From NCBI GenBank assembly GCA_015179025.1, contig WHUX01000235.1:1-64000 (forward strand): 64,000 nucleotides of DNA. Reading direction: 5' to 3'. Position numbers and translations under genes: made by a program. This document shows, one piece after another, positions 9,842-20,640 of this stretch. This DNA is from Terfezia claveryi. Its lineage: Eukaryota; Ascomycota; Pezizomycetes; Pezizales; Pezizaceae. The stretch's first letter is position 1, and each line of letters opens with the position of its first letter. The notes beneath the pieces were generated by a model, which made no database searches, was not told where the DNA came from, and worked only from the letters and a program-made list of their open reading frames with translations.

Positions 9842-10347
9842 GGTTCCCCAAGGACATCAAACGCCACCCGGTTGTACACGTATCGGAAATTGAGCCAGCG
9901 GCTGACGATCCCCTCCCAGGGCAGAAACACCCCCCACCCCCTCCAGTGGTTATCGAAGGTGAAGAGGAATGGGAGGTGGAGGAAGTGCTGGACTCGCGAA
10001 AGAGGTATGGGCATCTGCAGTACAAGGTTAAATGGGTGGGGGACGAGGAGGCTACCTGGCAACCCGCTGAGGACCTGGAAAATGCTCAGGATCTGGTCTC
10101 CCTGTTCCATCAGCGATACCGAGGAAGCCCCGTCCGGTTGAGTGATCTGCCCATGTCTGAGTTGGGGTTCTTGTCCTTGTTGTTGTTGTCTCTGTTATCA
10201 CCTACGACGCAGGTGATGGGTCTTTGTTGTTGTTTGGAGTTGGAGTCCTTGTCGTTGCCTTTGCTGTTGTTGTTTCCTATGTTGATTTTGCCGGTTGTTG
10301 TGCCCAAGCCTACTAGTCGCTGGAGCTCCAGCCTAAAGGGGGGATAG
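9817..10347 (+). pseudogene. pol: pol of A: chromodomain tail
   Basis: Continues the integrase C-terminus (H-A-Y-R-L-R-F-P-K) in a shifted frame and encodes a chromodomain at about 9960-10120: E-W-E-V-E-E-V-L-D-S-R, Y-K-V-K-W-V-G, A-T-W-Q-P-A-E-D-L. Chromodomains in gypsy elements bind histone H3 tails and guide integration to heterochromatin; that is known for the family. The last part is hydrophobic and low-complexity, from TTGTTG repeats, and the stop TAG (10345) abuts the 3' LTR. Confidence 0.95.
10334..10347 (+). promoter_or_regulatory. Polypurine tract of element A
   Basis: AAAGGGGGGATAG directly before the 3' LTR, the usual primer site for plus-strand DNA. The matching tract in C (minus strand) is next to 56472, and in B AAAGGGAGGAGAG precedes 29879. 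Confidence 0.85.
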
Positions 10348-10960
10348 TGTCACAACCGTGTTCTTAGTCTTGATTTGACACTCGAACAGGCTTGTTCGGG
10401 TGTCGCTGTTTTGACACTCGAACAGGCTTGTTCGGGTGTCGTTGATGGTTATCGTTACCTTGCTTGGCTTCCGAGATAAGGGATCTTGGGAAGCTTATTC
10501 CTTCCGTTGCCCTGGCCCGGAATTTGTATATATAGCCCCTGTCCCTCGTACTGTCATTGGATCCCTATCCAACGTCTTGTATACCCAATACAGGACCTTG
10601 CTTCCCCCAGCGCTTGTGCACCTCCCTTGTGCACATCCTTGTCTCGAACAAACAACTCTGCAGTACAGCTGCCTCCCTTGACACACGCGGCAACTGCCTC
10701 CGCGTGTCTCGTGTCCCTTGCCCTCTGCCTCTTGCCTCTTGCCTCTTGCCTCTTGCCTCTTGCCTCTTGCCTCTTGCCTCTTGCCTCTTGCCCTTGCCCC
10801 CGTCTCAGTCTTCCCCTGGTCACACACGTAGCGTTCCTACGTGTGTCTTACCCTAGCCTTTCCCCCGATCACACACGTAGTGCTCCTACGTGTGCGATTG
10901 CCCCTTGCCACTTCCCCGGCGTACCCCTTGGTCGCCTTGTCCCCCAGAGCTCTCGTTACA
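10348..10960 (+). repeat. 3' LTR of element A
   Basis: TGTCACAAC...GTTACA, 613 bp. Differs from the 5' LTR by about eight substitutions and a few short indels, including one extra heptamer. Confidence 0.95.
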
Positions 10961-11379
10961 ACTATAGCATAGGACTCCAAGGATGAAAGTGATGGCCAGG
11001 TTCTAGAGAATGACCTTTCATTATCTGACGCTGAGGCCGAGCTTACTAATTTCAACAATGATACCAAGATATATTTGGTAAAGCATAGTGTAATCGAAAC
11101 TCTATTATAGCTAGCATTGAGGCTACATCAAAAAGGATTGTCTTATCTTAGTGGTAATTCACTCCCAGGACTTATCTCGAGTGATACACATGATGATGAT
11201 TATAAGGATGTGGAGGGATTAAGGAGAATGAAGTAGAAGAAAGGAATAAAGATAATGAAGAGGGTGAAGAGAATGAAGAAGATGAAGAGGGTAAAGAGAA
11301 TGAAGAGGATGAAGAGGATAAAGAGGATGAAGAGGGTGAAGAAGAGGATGATGTTGAGGGAGAAGAACAAGATAAATAA
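10961..11379 (+). pseudogene. Acidic-tail remnant of an unidentified gene
   Basis: Frame pieces give S-L-S-D-A-E-A-E-L-T-N-F-N-N-D and then, after a frame change near 11200, a Glu/Asp repeat of about 50 residues made of E-N-E-E-D-E-E-G-K units, ending in TAA at 11377-11379. The repeat is a GAAGAGGATGAAGAG array, so the open minus-strand frames over it (Leu/Phe/Ile-rich) are shadows. It may be the 3' end of a transposase gene with an acidic tail; no domain was recognised. It lies right after A's 3' LTR. Confidence 0.35.
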
Positions 11380-11521
11380 TAACCATGTATAGGGTGTCAT
11401 GGAGCTTACACTTTGTCACAGAATTTATATTTTGTCACAAATCTCTATATTGTCCTGCAATTATTTCTCTATTTTCTCATCGTCTGATGGAATATTTGGT
11501 ATTGATTGTTTAATATATCAT

Positions 11522-12102
11522 TGTAGGTTAGGATTATTGATATATTGTTCTTTTGGATACAGTAATAGGTTAGTATAGACTAGTTACGAGGTGGACAATA
11601 GCATACTTAAGGTATAGTCTGGTTAGCACAACCCCGGTATATTAGGCTAGTGGTGCAGGCTTAGACTAGGGTACAACCCACGTGTCGGCTTGCACTAGTT
11701 CCTCAGTATTCTAAGGTTGCATATGAGACAGATAGGTATATATATATGCTCTAGTATATATTACCTCCCAGCTTGTCTGGTCTCCTCCAGTAATCCCAGC
11801 CCACTTGCAGGCAAAAGTAACCCATATGCAGCCCCGTTAAGGAGGCCAAAATAAGTTACTCCCCAAGAGGAATTTGGCAAAAGGTGAGTTAATCTGCTAT
11901 GACAATGCTTGTTCAGCTTAATTGTGTATATAACTAATAGCCTAACAGCTAGTTATCAATATTCTTTGTCAGATTTTGTTTGTTGGGTTTCCTTTGTTAG
12001 GTTTCCTTTATCAATGTATCATACTAAAGTATCTAAGCTAACTTGAGGGAACGTGCAGGCAAACTTAGATTTATTGTTGATAGTTAGGTCTGGATCCCTA
12101 CA
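11522..12102 (+). repeat. Possible solo LTR
   Basis: 581 bp with six-base inverted ends TGTAGG...CCTACA and a TATATATATA run in the middle (about 11740). These are LTR-like features. No target duplication was found and there is no second copy in the window, so this is only a candidate. It lies 92 bp before the H3-like copy 3. Confidence 0.35.
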
Positions 12103-12194
12103 ACGCTTTGTATTGCTTCGTCTCATATAAGATTATCACTATTGCTTCTAGGTCACCAAGTTCATCGCCTCCTTTAACCAGCTAATATATAAGC

Positions 12195-12717
12195 ATGGTA
12201 AGAACAAAGCAGGTTTCGAAGAAAAACCTCGGGCAACTAGTAAGGTCACAAGTCCCTAGAAATATAAAATCAGTTGTACCCCCCCAAAAAGTGGTGGCAC
12301 CAAAAACCATGAGAAAACGGTCACAAGGAGATTAGCATTCCATTCCATAAAGCATTCTATTCCATGAAGCATTCCATTCCATGAAGCATTCTATTCCATG
12401 AAGTAAAAAGGACTAATCTAACTGTATTATCAGTCAGCTTCATATGTCAGATTAGGAATCAACAGAGAAGTATTGACCTAATATTTCCAAAGATTGCATT
12501 CTGCAGGCTATGCAGAGAGATTGTACAAGATGTGAATATGGATAATAATGACAAATACTCACAGTTCATCTATCGAAATAATATGGAGCATATCCAAGTG
12601 AGGGCAATAGATGCCATACAGGAGATGGCGGAAGCATATATATATGTGTATTTCACCAGTAAGTTAAAATATATCACAGATACTGTCATGTATGCTGTCA
12701 TAGACAAATATGACTAA
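12195..12717 (+). pseudogene. Histone H3-like gene, H3R copy 3
   Basis: ATG at 12195 opens M-V-R-T-K-Q-V-S-K-K-N, clearly like the H3 tail MARTKQTARKS, followed by P-R-N-I-K-S-V-V-P-P-Q-K-V, shared with copies 1 and 2. The core frame (about 12432-12717) has Q-I-R-N-Q-Q-R-S-I-D-L-I-F-P-K-I-A-F (H3 EIRRYQKSTDLLIRKLPF), C-R-E-I-V-Q-D (H3 VREIAQD) and A-I-Q-E-M-A-E-A-Y. Tail and core are in different frames (the core is +1), as in copies 1 and 2 where a 52-bp intron joins them; here a 17-bp tandem array sits between. Loop 1 is again about 14 residues too long. The C-terminal 20 residues do not look like H3. It is the least damaged copy of the three; whether it is expressed is unknown. Confidence 0.8.
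12335..12402 (+). repeat. 17-bp tandem repeat between H3-like tail and core
   Basis: Four units of GCATTC(C/T)ATTCCAT(A/G)AA. It directly follows the tail stop (TAG 12333-12335) and ends before a potential intron end CTAATCTAACTGTATTATCAG. The array may lie inside an enlarged intron. Confidence 0.85.
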
Positions 12718-12895
12718 TCATGAATACAGTCAAAGCAGTGAACCTGATTGTAACACAAGGCAGTGAAATACATAATAGACAAATAATCCTATAGCAGGAT
12801 GTTAGACTATAATATAAAATTCAGATGAATATATTGGCTGGAGGTAATGTGCCGGGGGTATTTCCACATGTACCTCTTATAAGCTGACGAATGCT

Positions 12896-13264
12896 CTAAA
12901 AAGCAAAAAGAGGATGCTGTACAGTACTGAAACTAGCTGTAGGAGGAGGGCCAGCAGCAGTAGCAGGAGCAGGAGGAGCAGCAGCAGAAGCAGCAGCAGC
13001 AGCAGTAGCAGGAGCAGGACTAGGGGTAGAGGGAGGACTAGGGGTGGTGGTAGCAGCAGCAGCAGTAGCAGTAGAAGCAGGACCAGGAGTAGGGGGAGGA
13101 CTAGGGGTGGTGGTAGCAGCAGTAACAGCAGCCGGACCAGGACCAGGGGCAGGAGAAGAAGAAGAAGCAGCAGCAAGTGTGGGGGCAGTAGCAGGCAGAG
13201 GGGCAGCAGGAGGAGGAGGTGCAGGTACCCAATAATCATTTCCTTGTATTAGTATACTGTACAT
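12896..13264 (-). CDS. Pro/Ala/Thr low-complexity open frame
   Basis: 122 codons from ATG at 13264: M-Y-S-I-L-I-Q-G-N-D-Y-W-V-P then Pro, Ala, Thr and Ser only, ending P-L-F-A-F. The block is a CAG/AGG-type compound microsatellite that is open in several frames on both strands (also Arg/Ser-rich on plus), so a coding role cannot be told from composition. It sits where copies 1 and 2 have the acidic gene. Confidence 0.25.
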   Translation of the reverse strand: MYSILIQGNDYWVPAPPPPAAPLPATAPTLAAASSSSPAPGPGPAAVTAATTTPSPPPTPGPASTATAAAATTTPSPPSTPSPAPATAAAAASAAAPPAPATAAGPPPTASFSTVQHPLFAF

Positions 13265-13396
13265 TATCTAGCAGAAGGTTTACTATTACTGAAGATGAAA
13301 TATATAGTTACAAGAATGACCACAATATAGGAAGGTTTACATTAACAGTCGAAGAAGGACTACCCTGATATTATATGATTCTGGTTCAGATATCAA

Positions 13397-13627
13397 TTAC
13401 CAAGGAATATAAATACCTGAATGCCTAATAGCCAAAGTAAATATTAGAATCTTTGGTGAATTAGGTTCTGGTACCCGACTTCCTACTGGTTGAATACTAT
13501 TCCACCAGCCAAGTGCTTTTTTTAAGGAACGTTTAGAGTATTTGGTTTTGCTTTGAAGAGTTTTTTTTTTCTTACTATGTTGTATAGTTATATGAATTGA
13601 TTTACGGGGGATTATTAGTAAACTCAA
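13397..13627 (-). pseudogene. Short frame possibly related to the tail of the acidic gene
   Basis: 76 codons, Lys-rich start, then A-L-G-W-W-N-S-I-Q-P-V-G-S-R and A-I-R-H-S-G-I. The spacing of G-W, P, S-R and I-x-H-x-G resembles the tail of the copy 1 acidic protein (G-M-G-W-L-V-T-L-P-P-T-S-R, then I-V-W-H-G-G). The match is weak but the place and strand fit. Confidence 0.3.
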
Positions 13628-13789
13628 GTGAGGTTAGGAAGGATTTTTAGGTTTTGTAGGATATGGGAAGGATTTTTGTTATAGTCATGGTGATGGGTCT
13701 TGTAATTTATTTAAGGTATATTAATATATTTCTTAACCGATATTTGGGTAAGGATTTTGTTTAGCCATATAGTACAGATTGCTAGTATT

Positions 13790-14060
13790 ATTCATCAGCG
13801 GGTAGGAGCAATCCATGACAGTACAAGTAATCTGTGACAGTACAAGCAATTCATAACAGTGCAAGCAATCCGTGACAGTGCAAGTAATTTATGACAGTGC
13901 AAGCAATCCGTTGATCATGCAAGCAATCCATAACAGGCAATCTGGTATAGTGAAAGAAGCAAGGAATCCATGACAGTACAAGGAATCCATGATAGGTAAT
14001 CAGGCATAGTGTATACAATTCATAATAGTACAAAAAATATGAGACAAGCAATCTGGCATC
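13790..14060 (-). repeat. About 20-bp array GACAGTGCAAGCAATCC
   Basis: A dozen or so irregular copies of CAAGCAATCCGTGACAGTG. In reverse complement this is the CACGGATTGC/CACTGTCA sequence of copies 1 and 2 (1480-1560, 33670-33760), here expanded. Confidence 0.75.
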
Positions 14061-14369
14061 ATGCAAGCAACCCGTGAAGGTAGAAAGAATCTGTCATATA
14101 AAGACAACCAAGATATAGGAGAATGGAATAAGAGTGTTAAACGTAATAAGATTATAGAAGAGTCAAGATAAAATAATAAAAAAAAAAGGAAACAGGGTAG
14201 GCTTAGCGAGTAATCTGTAGATCACCGATTAATCGTGAGTCGAGTTGTAGGATAGGAAAGCTGACTTGGCGAGTTGTTGAAACTACAAAACTCACTTGCC
14301 GAGATGCGTCTTGGTGACCAGGTCTGAGTTATACTCACCACATGGTGCACACTAATTATTCTAGAGATT

Positions 14370-15205
14370 ACCTAGGTCTAAATATATAATATCTTTAGGA
14401 ACCTTAGCTCTTACACCTTGAATTTCAATCATGAGTATTATAAGAGACACTATGGTACATTATAGACTGCAATTAAGAATTATGTACTCTACTACCTCTT
14501 ATAGAGAATCTAAGCTAGGTAGTGATAAAGACTTCCTTACTAAGACTCCTATTATAACCTCTCAATATTAACTTTATAGAAGTAAAGGCCTTTATTTACC
14601 TTACTAGAAGACATTAACTAAAGACCTATACCTTATTAATCTATGATGTTAACTTGGAAATTAATAACCTATAATTTAAAAAAGTATAAAAATCTATAGT
14701 ATCAGATAAATACTATAAATTTATGGACCTATTTTTGAGAAAGCAATAGAAAAGCTTGCCATCTACTAATCATATAACTATACCATCCCCTTATTAGAAG
14801 GTAAAACCCCCCTATACAGGCCATAGTATAGAATATTATGAGTAGAATTAAAGGCTCTAAATAAGTATTTAGAGAAAAACCTTAACAAAAGCTTTATTTA
14901 CTATAGCCCCTTCCCAATAGATATTCTTGTATTATTTATAAAGAAGTTAGATAGCTTTCTCTAGCTAATTATTGATTTTCATGGCCTAAACAAGATAATA
15001 GTTAAAAATAAATATCCTTTATTCTAATCTAGAAGATATTAGTTAAGTTTTCTAAAGCTATATGATTCACTAAGTTGGACCTAAGAGAGGCCTATAACTG
15101 AGTATAGATTGCTAAGAGAAATAAGTAGAAAACTGCCTTTTAGATATGATATAGCTATTTTGAGTATAATATAATACTTTTTGGTCTAACTAATATTATA
15201 AATAA
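14370..15205 (+). pseudogene. Family 1 gypsy pol fragment E
   Basis: Aligns with B, A and D from the end of protease to RT. Recognisable although riddled with stops: L-E-G-K-T-P-L-Y-R near 14795, F-T-K-L-D-L-R-E-A-Y-N near 15067, and F-G-L-T-N near 15180. It ends abruptly and has no LTRs. Strong C-to-T decay makes it as old as B. Confidence 0.85.
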
Positions 15206-15889
15206 TTATTTCCTTCAATATAGTTAAGTATTTCTATACTATATATTAGTGTCTCCAATAATTACTTTCTCATTATATTGATACTAATACAGACACTTGC
15301 TACCTGATTAAAAGACTTCTATATTATTTTTTTCATATATATTTATATATTATTTATATGTTCTTATTATCTTTACTTACCTTTCTAACTTAGTATCTAT
15401 TATCTTTATATGATCCTACTTTATTACTTAAAGTTACTGCTTACTTATCTCAGTTATTTTAACTTAATAATTATCTCTTCTCTAACTTTTGACTATATTT
15501 ATTGACTTATATTACTGTGTTGGTTGTATACCTCTATATATTTTTTATTTATATATATATAATATCCTATTGTTAAGTTATATAACTTAAACTTTGTTTC
15601 TAGATTTTTACTCTCAACTCATACCATTATATATGAGTTTTCTACTCCTATATCTAGTTCTATACACTTCTCGATTAAACTCAATTAGTGTATGTACTAA
15701 GTTGAGTTTTCCTTGTACTAATACCTTATGACTTATGCTGATAGCTGAGTTTTCTACAACTCTTAAACTTAATGAGTCAGCTATACAATTCTCTGGAATA
15801 CTTAAACTAGTACTAAGTAGGCAATAAGTACTTGCCAAGCCTTTTCATTATATAAAATAGACTAGAAGCATACCTTCACTGCCCAAATA
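15206..15889. other. AT-rich unassigned DNA
   Basis: Low-complexity AT-rich sequence without a supported gene. A 74-codon minus-strand frame at 15614-15838 has no recognisable domain and is not called. Confidence 0.4.
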
Positions 15890-16395
15890 TACATAGAAAT
15901 CAGGCATTTGTGGCTTATATATATATATAGAAGTTATATATTTACAGCTTATATATATACCTGGAAATTATATATTTATGGCTTATATATATATATAGAA
16001 ATTATGTATTTGCTGCCTGTATATATATATATAAATTTAATATATACTAGCTGTAAATATATAAACTTCATATATATATATAAGGCATAAATACTTAATT
16101 TGCATGCATATATATAAGCTATAAATATATGACTTCTATGGATATATATAAGTTGCAAATGAATAATTTCTATATATATACAGAGGCTATAAATATATGA
16201 TTTCTATATATATATATAAGTTAGAAATATATAATTTTCCAATTATATATATAAGCTACAAATACATAAATTTAATATATATATATAAGCTATAAATATA
16301 TAATTTCTATGTATATATATAAGCCATGAATACATAAATTCTATATATATATAAAAGCTATAAATATATATATTTTATATATATATGGCTAGTAA
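15890..16395. repeat. Small AT-rich palindrome of ~40-bp units (decayed foldback core)
   Basis: The left half has units GAAATTATATATTTATGGCTTATATATATA; near 16060 the orientation flips and the right half reads the reverse complement, AAGCTATAAATATATAATTTCTATG. Apart from C-to-T changes, the unit is like those at 19680-19740 in FB1 (GAAATCCATGCATTCGCAGG plus TTATATATA). 16396-16672, to the right, holds nothing recognised. Confidence 0.7.
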
Positions 16396-16672
16396 AGCTA
16401 GGGATGCTAGCCTGTTTCTTATAATAAAAGGGCTTAGTGAGTACTTACAAATAGCTAGTAAGTTGGTATGAGCTAGCTTCTTATGGATTACTATCAGCAT
16501 AAGTTTGTATAGAGTAGGAAAAAATAGTTAGCAAACTCACCTTGACTTAAGCTAATATATATAATAGACTCAATAGACTATTTACTCTCGACATAGTTCT
16601 ACTATCTGCTCTCTCATACTTTTGTTAGCTCACACTCTCTACTTTATTATACTACTTTCTACTGCTACTACC

Positions 16673-17250
16673 TGTCATTACTATATACTTAGGTGTCTTT
16701 TCATCACCTACAATGCAGATTAATAAGTTATTGTTATTGTTACCTTTAGTATCACTTGTGATGTAGGTGAGAGGTTATGATTACTATTATTGTTTTTGTC
16801 ATCACTTGTAATTATAGGTAATAGGTTATTGTTATTGTGTATTTATCATTACCTACAATTGCAGATAATAGGTTATTCTTATCTTCCTTAGCTTCTAAGA
16901 TAGAGATATTAGAAAGCTTATTCAATTCATTGCCTTAACAGAAATATATATATAGCTCCTATCCCTTAATACTATTATTAGATTTCTATCTAATATCTTA
17001 TATATCTAATACAGGATCTTGCTTCTCTTTATAAAGGTATACCCTTCTTGTATACCCTTTGCTATTATCTCACCTTACCTCTTTATATTTCACCTCTCTA
17101 AACAACTTTGTAGCAAAGCTACCCCCCTCTGATATAGATAGCAATTGCTTCTATATGTCTCTTACCTTATACTTCTTGCTCTTACTTCTTGCCTCTTACC
17201 CTTGCCTAATCCTAGCTGCCCTTCTATTACATATATAGTATTTCTATGTA
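16673..17250 (+). repeat. 5' LTR of B, first part
   Basis: 578 bp, continued at 24785-24853 after FB1; total 647 bp against 643 bp for the 3' LTR. Includes four decayed CATCACCTGCAATTGCAGGTGATG-type palindrome units (16705-16875) and a TATATATATAG box (about 16945). Confidence 0.85.
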
Positions 17251-17924
17251 TCAAGAAAGATTTTTCCTCGCCTCAATGCCCCTCTAGGCCTCCTGACGGA
17301 CTATACCAACCCCTTGGATACCTGTCACCCATGCGCCATAATGGCTACCTGGTCGCCCCATACGCCGTAAGGGCCACCTGTTGATGTGAGCCACGCCCTG
17401 ACATTGTACTCAGAAGGTTGGCGCTCTAGGGTTCAGTATTGTGCAACAGTGCCCTGGCATCCTATCTTGTGCATCCATACCCTTAAGCCCTATACTGTTT
17501 CTGCCCCTAGGCACCAATCCATAGTCATCCAACGTCCAGGTGCTATAAGACCGCAGTATGCCTCTGTAATGCAGGTGTGCACCCTGGTACAACAACCTGA
17601 CAGGCAACATGTCCACTCTACTTGGTGTACATGGACAATAATGGTAATAGCAGCCAGGCAAACGCAGCCAGGCAGAGATGGGCAGTCAGGCAAAGGCAGC
17701 CAGGTATAAGCAATACATTGTATGCACTAGGTAAACTTGAGCTTCCCTATATACTGATGAGCTATATTTGTACTTCCACCGAACCATTCAATCATAGATC
17801 ACACTAGGACTCTATCCTGCACATATGCCTCCCATAATCTAGCCCTTCCCAGACTATAGCAGTCTCCAAAGTAGTAACCACCCTCACTGATGTAGTTATC
17901 CACTGCCACAAGCAACCCTTAGCA

Positions 17925-19060
17925 GTAGAGCAATTAGCTAAGCAGTCCCACAGAGTCCACGGATTTGCTGGCACGTCCACGTACTTAGCTATGTATGTGT
18001 ATATTGATAGGGCATATCTTGGGAGTGTCCCTAAGAGCAATTAGCTAGGCAGTCCTATAGTGGATTTGCTAGCGAGTCCATGTACCTAGCTAGGTCTGTG
18101 CATATTGATAGGGGATATCTCGGGACTCGGAAGTGTACTTGCAGAGTCCTAAAAGCAATTAGCAATGCCTCCACATAAAGTCCGCTGGCTTTCTAGCGAG
18201 TTCACATACCTAGCTATATCTATGAATATTGATAGGGATATCTCAGCGGAGTCCTAAGAGAAATTAGCATTGCCTTCACATAGAGTCCGCTGGTTTCTGG
18301 TGAGTTCACGTACCTAGCTATGCCTGTGTCATAGATTGAGGATATCTCGCAACTACATTTGGGCGTCCTAAGAGCAATTAGCAATGCCTTCACATAGAGT
18401 CCGCTGTTTCTGGCGAGTTCACATACCTAGCTATACCTGTATCATAGATTGGGGATATCTCGCAATTGCATTTTGGGCGTCCTAAGAGCAATTAGCAATG
18501 CCTTCACATAGATTCCACTAGTTTCTAGCAAGTTCAGTACCTAGCTATGCCTTATGTCTGCGTACATAGATTGGGATATCTCCCAACTGCAGTTTGGGCA
18601 TCCCTAAGAGCAATTAGCAATGCCTTCACATAGAGTCCACTGGTTCTAGCGAGTTCACATACCTAGCTATGCCTGTGTCTGCGCACATAGATTGGTAATA
18701 TCTTGCAACTGCACTTTGGGCGTCCTAAGAGTAATTAGCAATGTCTTCACATAGAGTACGCTGGTTTCTGGCGAGTTCAGTACCTAGCTATGCCTGTCTC
18801 AGCGCACATAGATTGGGGATATCTCGCAACTGTAGTTTGGGCGTTCCTAAGAGCAATTAGCAATGCCTTCACCTAGAGTCCACTGGTTTTTGGCGAGTTC
18901 AGTACCTAGCTATGCCTGTCTCTGCGCACATAGATTGGGGATATCTCGCAACTGCACTTTGGGCGTCCTAAGATCAATTACCTAGGCCTTCACATAGAGT
19001 CCATGGATTGTCTGGCGAGTTCACACACTTGGCTATGTCTGCGCATATAGATTGGGGATA
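17925..19060 (+). repeat. FB1 left-arm array, ten ~115-125-bp units
   Basis: Ten units marked by CTAAGAGCAATTAGCAATGCC, then CACATAGAGTCCGCTGG, GCGAGTTCAC, ACCTAGCTATGCC and GATATCTCGCAACTG. Units start near 17932, 18033, 18155, 18264, 18375, 18487, 18608, 18728, 18854 and 18973. The outermost two are the most diverged. Confidence 0.9.
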
Positions 19061-19384
19061 TCTCGAGAGTACACGGGGGAGTCCTAACCTCAGCGCTGGC
19101 TGCTTGACCTTCTACCGACTACTAGCTAGCTGTGTTATGTATCATACCTGTGAAAAGAGGGCGTGCACGTGCTCTCGTGTTCTGTTGGTTCGTGCAGCCC
19201 TAGAAATATGTGTCGGTTGACACGGCCGGGAAATATGTGCTGATTGGTCGGAAGGCAGATTTGACGCACGCTAGTATGCCAAATCAGCACATGCATGTTT
19301 CAGGCTTTATATGCCCGCCAGCCGTGGGTTTACTGAAGTGGGTAATAGAAGCACTAATGGCGGGCTTGTTCATATGGACTTGGG
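19061..19384 (+). repeat. FB1 inner spacer, left arm
   Basis: About 320 bp not made of tandem units; its reverse complement is at 20640-20990. The shared part includes GTGCACGTGCTCTCGT and CGGAAGGCAGATTTGACG. The arms differ by scattered substitutions. Confidence 0.85.
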
Positions 19385-20640
19385 CATGCAAAAAACTCAT
19401 GCTTTTGGATACTTATATATATATATGCGAGAAACTCATGCTTTTGAGGCTTATATATATATATGCAAGAAACTCATGCTTTTGGAGGCTTATATATATT
19501 ATGCGAGAAACTCGTGCTTTTGAGGCTTATTAGCATATATGTGAGAAACTCATGCTTTTGGAGATATATATATATATATGCGAGAAACTCATACTTTTAG
19601 AGATATATATATATATGTGCGAGAAACTCGTGCTTTTGGAGACTTATATATATATGCAAGAAATCCATGTATTCACGAGCTTATATATATATATACGTGA
19701 AATCCATGCATTCGCAGGCTTATATATATATATGTGAAAAACTCGTGCTTTTGGAGATATAGAGAAATGTGGGCAAGACTAATATATATGCATAAGCAAA
19801 AAACTTATGCATTGGCAGCCTCTAGATCTACATGAAATCAATCTATAAGCCTCAAAAGCTCAAGATTCCCGTATATATACTAACAAGCATCAAATGCACA
19901 AGATTCTTGTATATATATATATATATCTCCAAAAGCACGAGTTTCTCGCATATATACTAATAAGCCTCAAAAGCATGAGTTTCTTGCATATATATATAAG
20001 CTTCCAAAAGCATGGGTTTCTCGCATATATACTAATAAGCTTCAAAAGCAAGAGTTTCTCGCATATATATATATATATCTCCAAAAGCATGAGTTTCTCG
20101 CATATATATATATAAGTGTCTAAAAGCATGAGTTTCTCGCATATATATATGTATATCTCCAAAAGCACGAGTTTTTCATATATATATATATATATCTCCA
20201 AAAGTATGAGTTTCTCGCATATATACTAATAAGCTTCAAAAGCACAAGTTTTCTCGCATATATATATATAAGTGTCCAAAAGCATGAGCTTTTCACATAT
20301 ATATATATATATCTCCAAAAGCATGAGTTTCTTGCATATATATATAAGCATCAAAAGTATAAGTTTCTCGCATATATATATATATAAGCCCGCGAATATA
20401 TGGATTTCTCATTTATATATATATAAGCTTATGAATACATTGATTTCTTGCATATATATATATAAGCCTCAAAAAGCATGAGTTTCTTGCATATATATAT
20501 ATATATCTCCAAAAGCATGAGTTTCTCGCATATATAACTAATAAGCTTCAAAAAGCACGAGTTTCTTGTATATATATATATAAGCTTCAAAAGCATGAGT
20601 TTCTCGTATATATATATATATAGTGTCCAAAAGCATCAGT
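19385..20640. repeat. FB1 AT-rich core array with orientation switch
   Basis: About ten plus-oriented ~40-bp units, GAGAAACTCATGCTTTTGGA followed by (TA)n, to about 19780, then about twenty in the reverse orientation to 20640. The switch is near 19800-19850. Tyr/Ile/Met-rich frames across it (Y-I-Y-I-Y) are products of (TA)n and are not genes. Confidence 0.9.

Larger units (their letters stand above)
4634..10960 (+). mobile_element. Family 1 Ty3/gypsy chromovirus element A
   Basis: Full-length layout of 6327 bp: 5' LTR, gag with a CCHC knuckle, -1 frameshift signal, pol (protease, RT, RNase H, integrase, chromodomain), polypurine tract, 3' LTR. The LTRs are 608 and 613 bp and differ at only about ten places, so it inserted recently compared with B. 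The coding region is nonetheless dead: three C-to-T type stops in gag and several single-base deletions in pol. No target duplication: the five flanking bases are GCAGA on the left and ACTAT on the right. Confidence 0.95.
12195..14345 (-). mobile_element. Dispersed repeat H3R, diverged copy 3 (inverted)
   Basis: Compared with copy 1, the order is reversed: H3-like gene at the left end on the plus strand, then minus-strand frames, then at 13700-14345 the reverse complement of the TGTCACGGATTGCTTGCAC region that begins copies 1 and 2, ending with sequence like CTCGGCAAGTGAG. Divergence is high, so the ends are approximate. Part of the middle is replaced by a Pro/Ala low-complexity block. Confidence 0.5.

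Noticed and set aside
12914..13252. Arg/Ser-rich plus-strand frame resembling an SR protein
   Set aside because: A compound CAG/AGG microsatellite that is open on both strands; no RNA-binding domain next to it.
19894..20201. Tyr/Ile-rich frames (Y-I-Y-I-Y) on both strands
   Set aside because: Translated (TA)n between array boxes; no start context, and the same on both strands.
19380..20640. CRISPR-like appearance of regularly spaced ~40-bp repeats
   Set aside because: Units flip orientation at the centre, there are no unique spacers, no cas genes, and the context is eukaryotic transposons.
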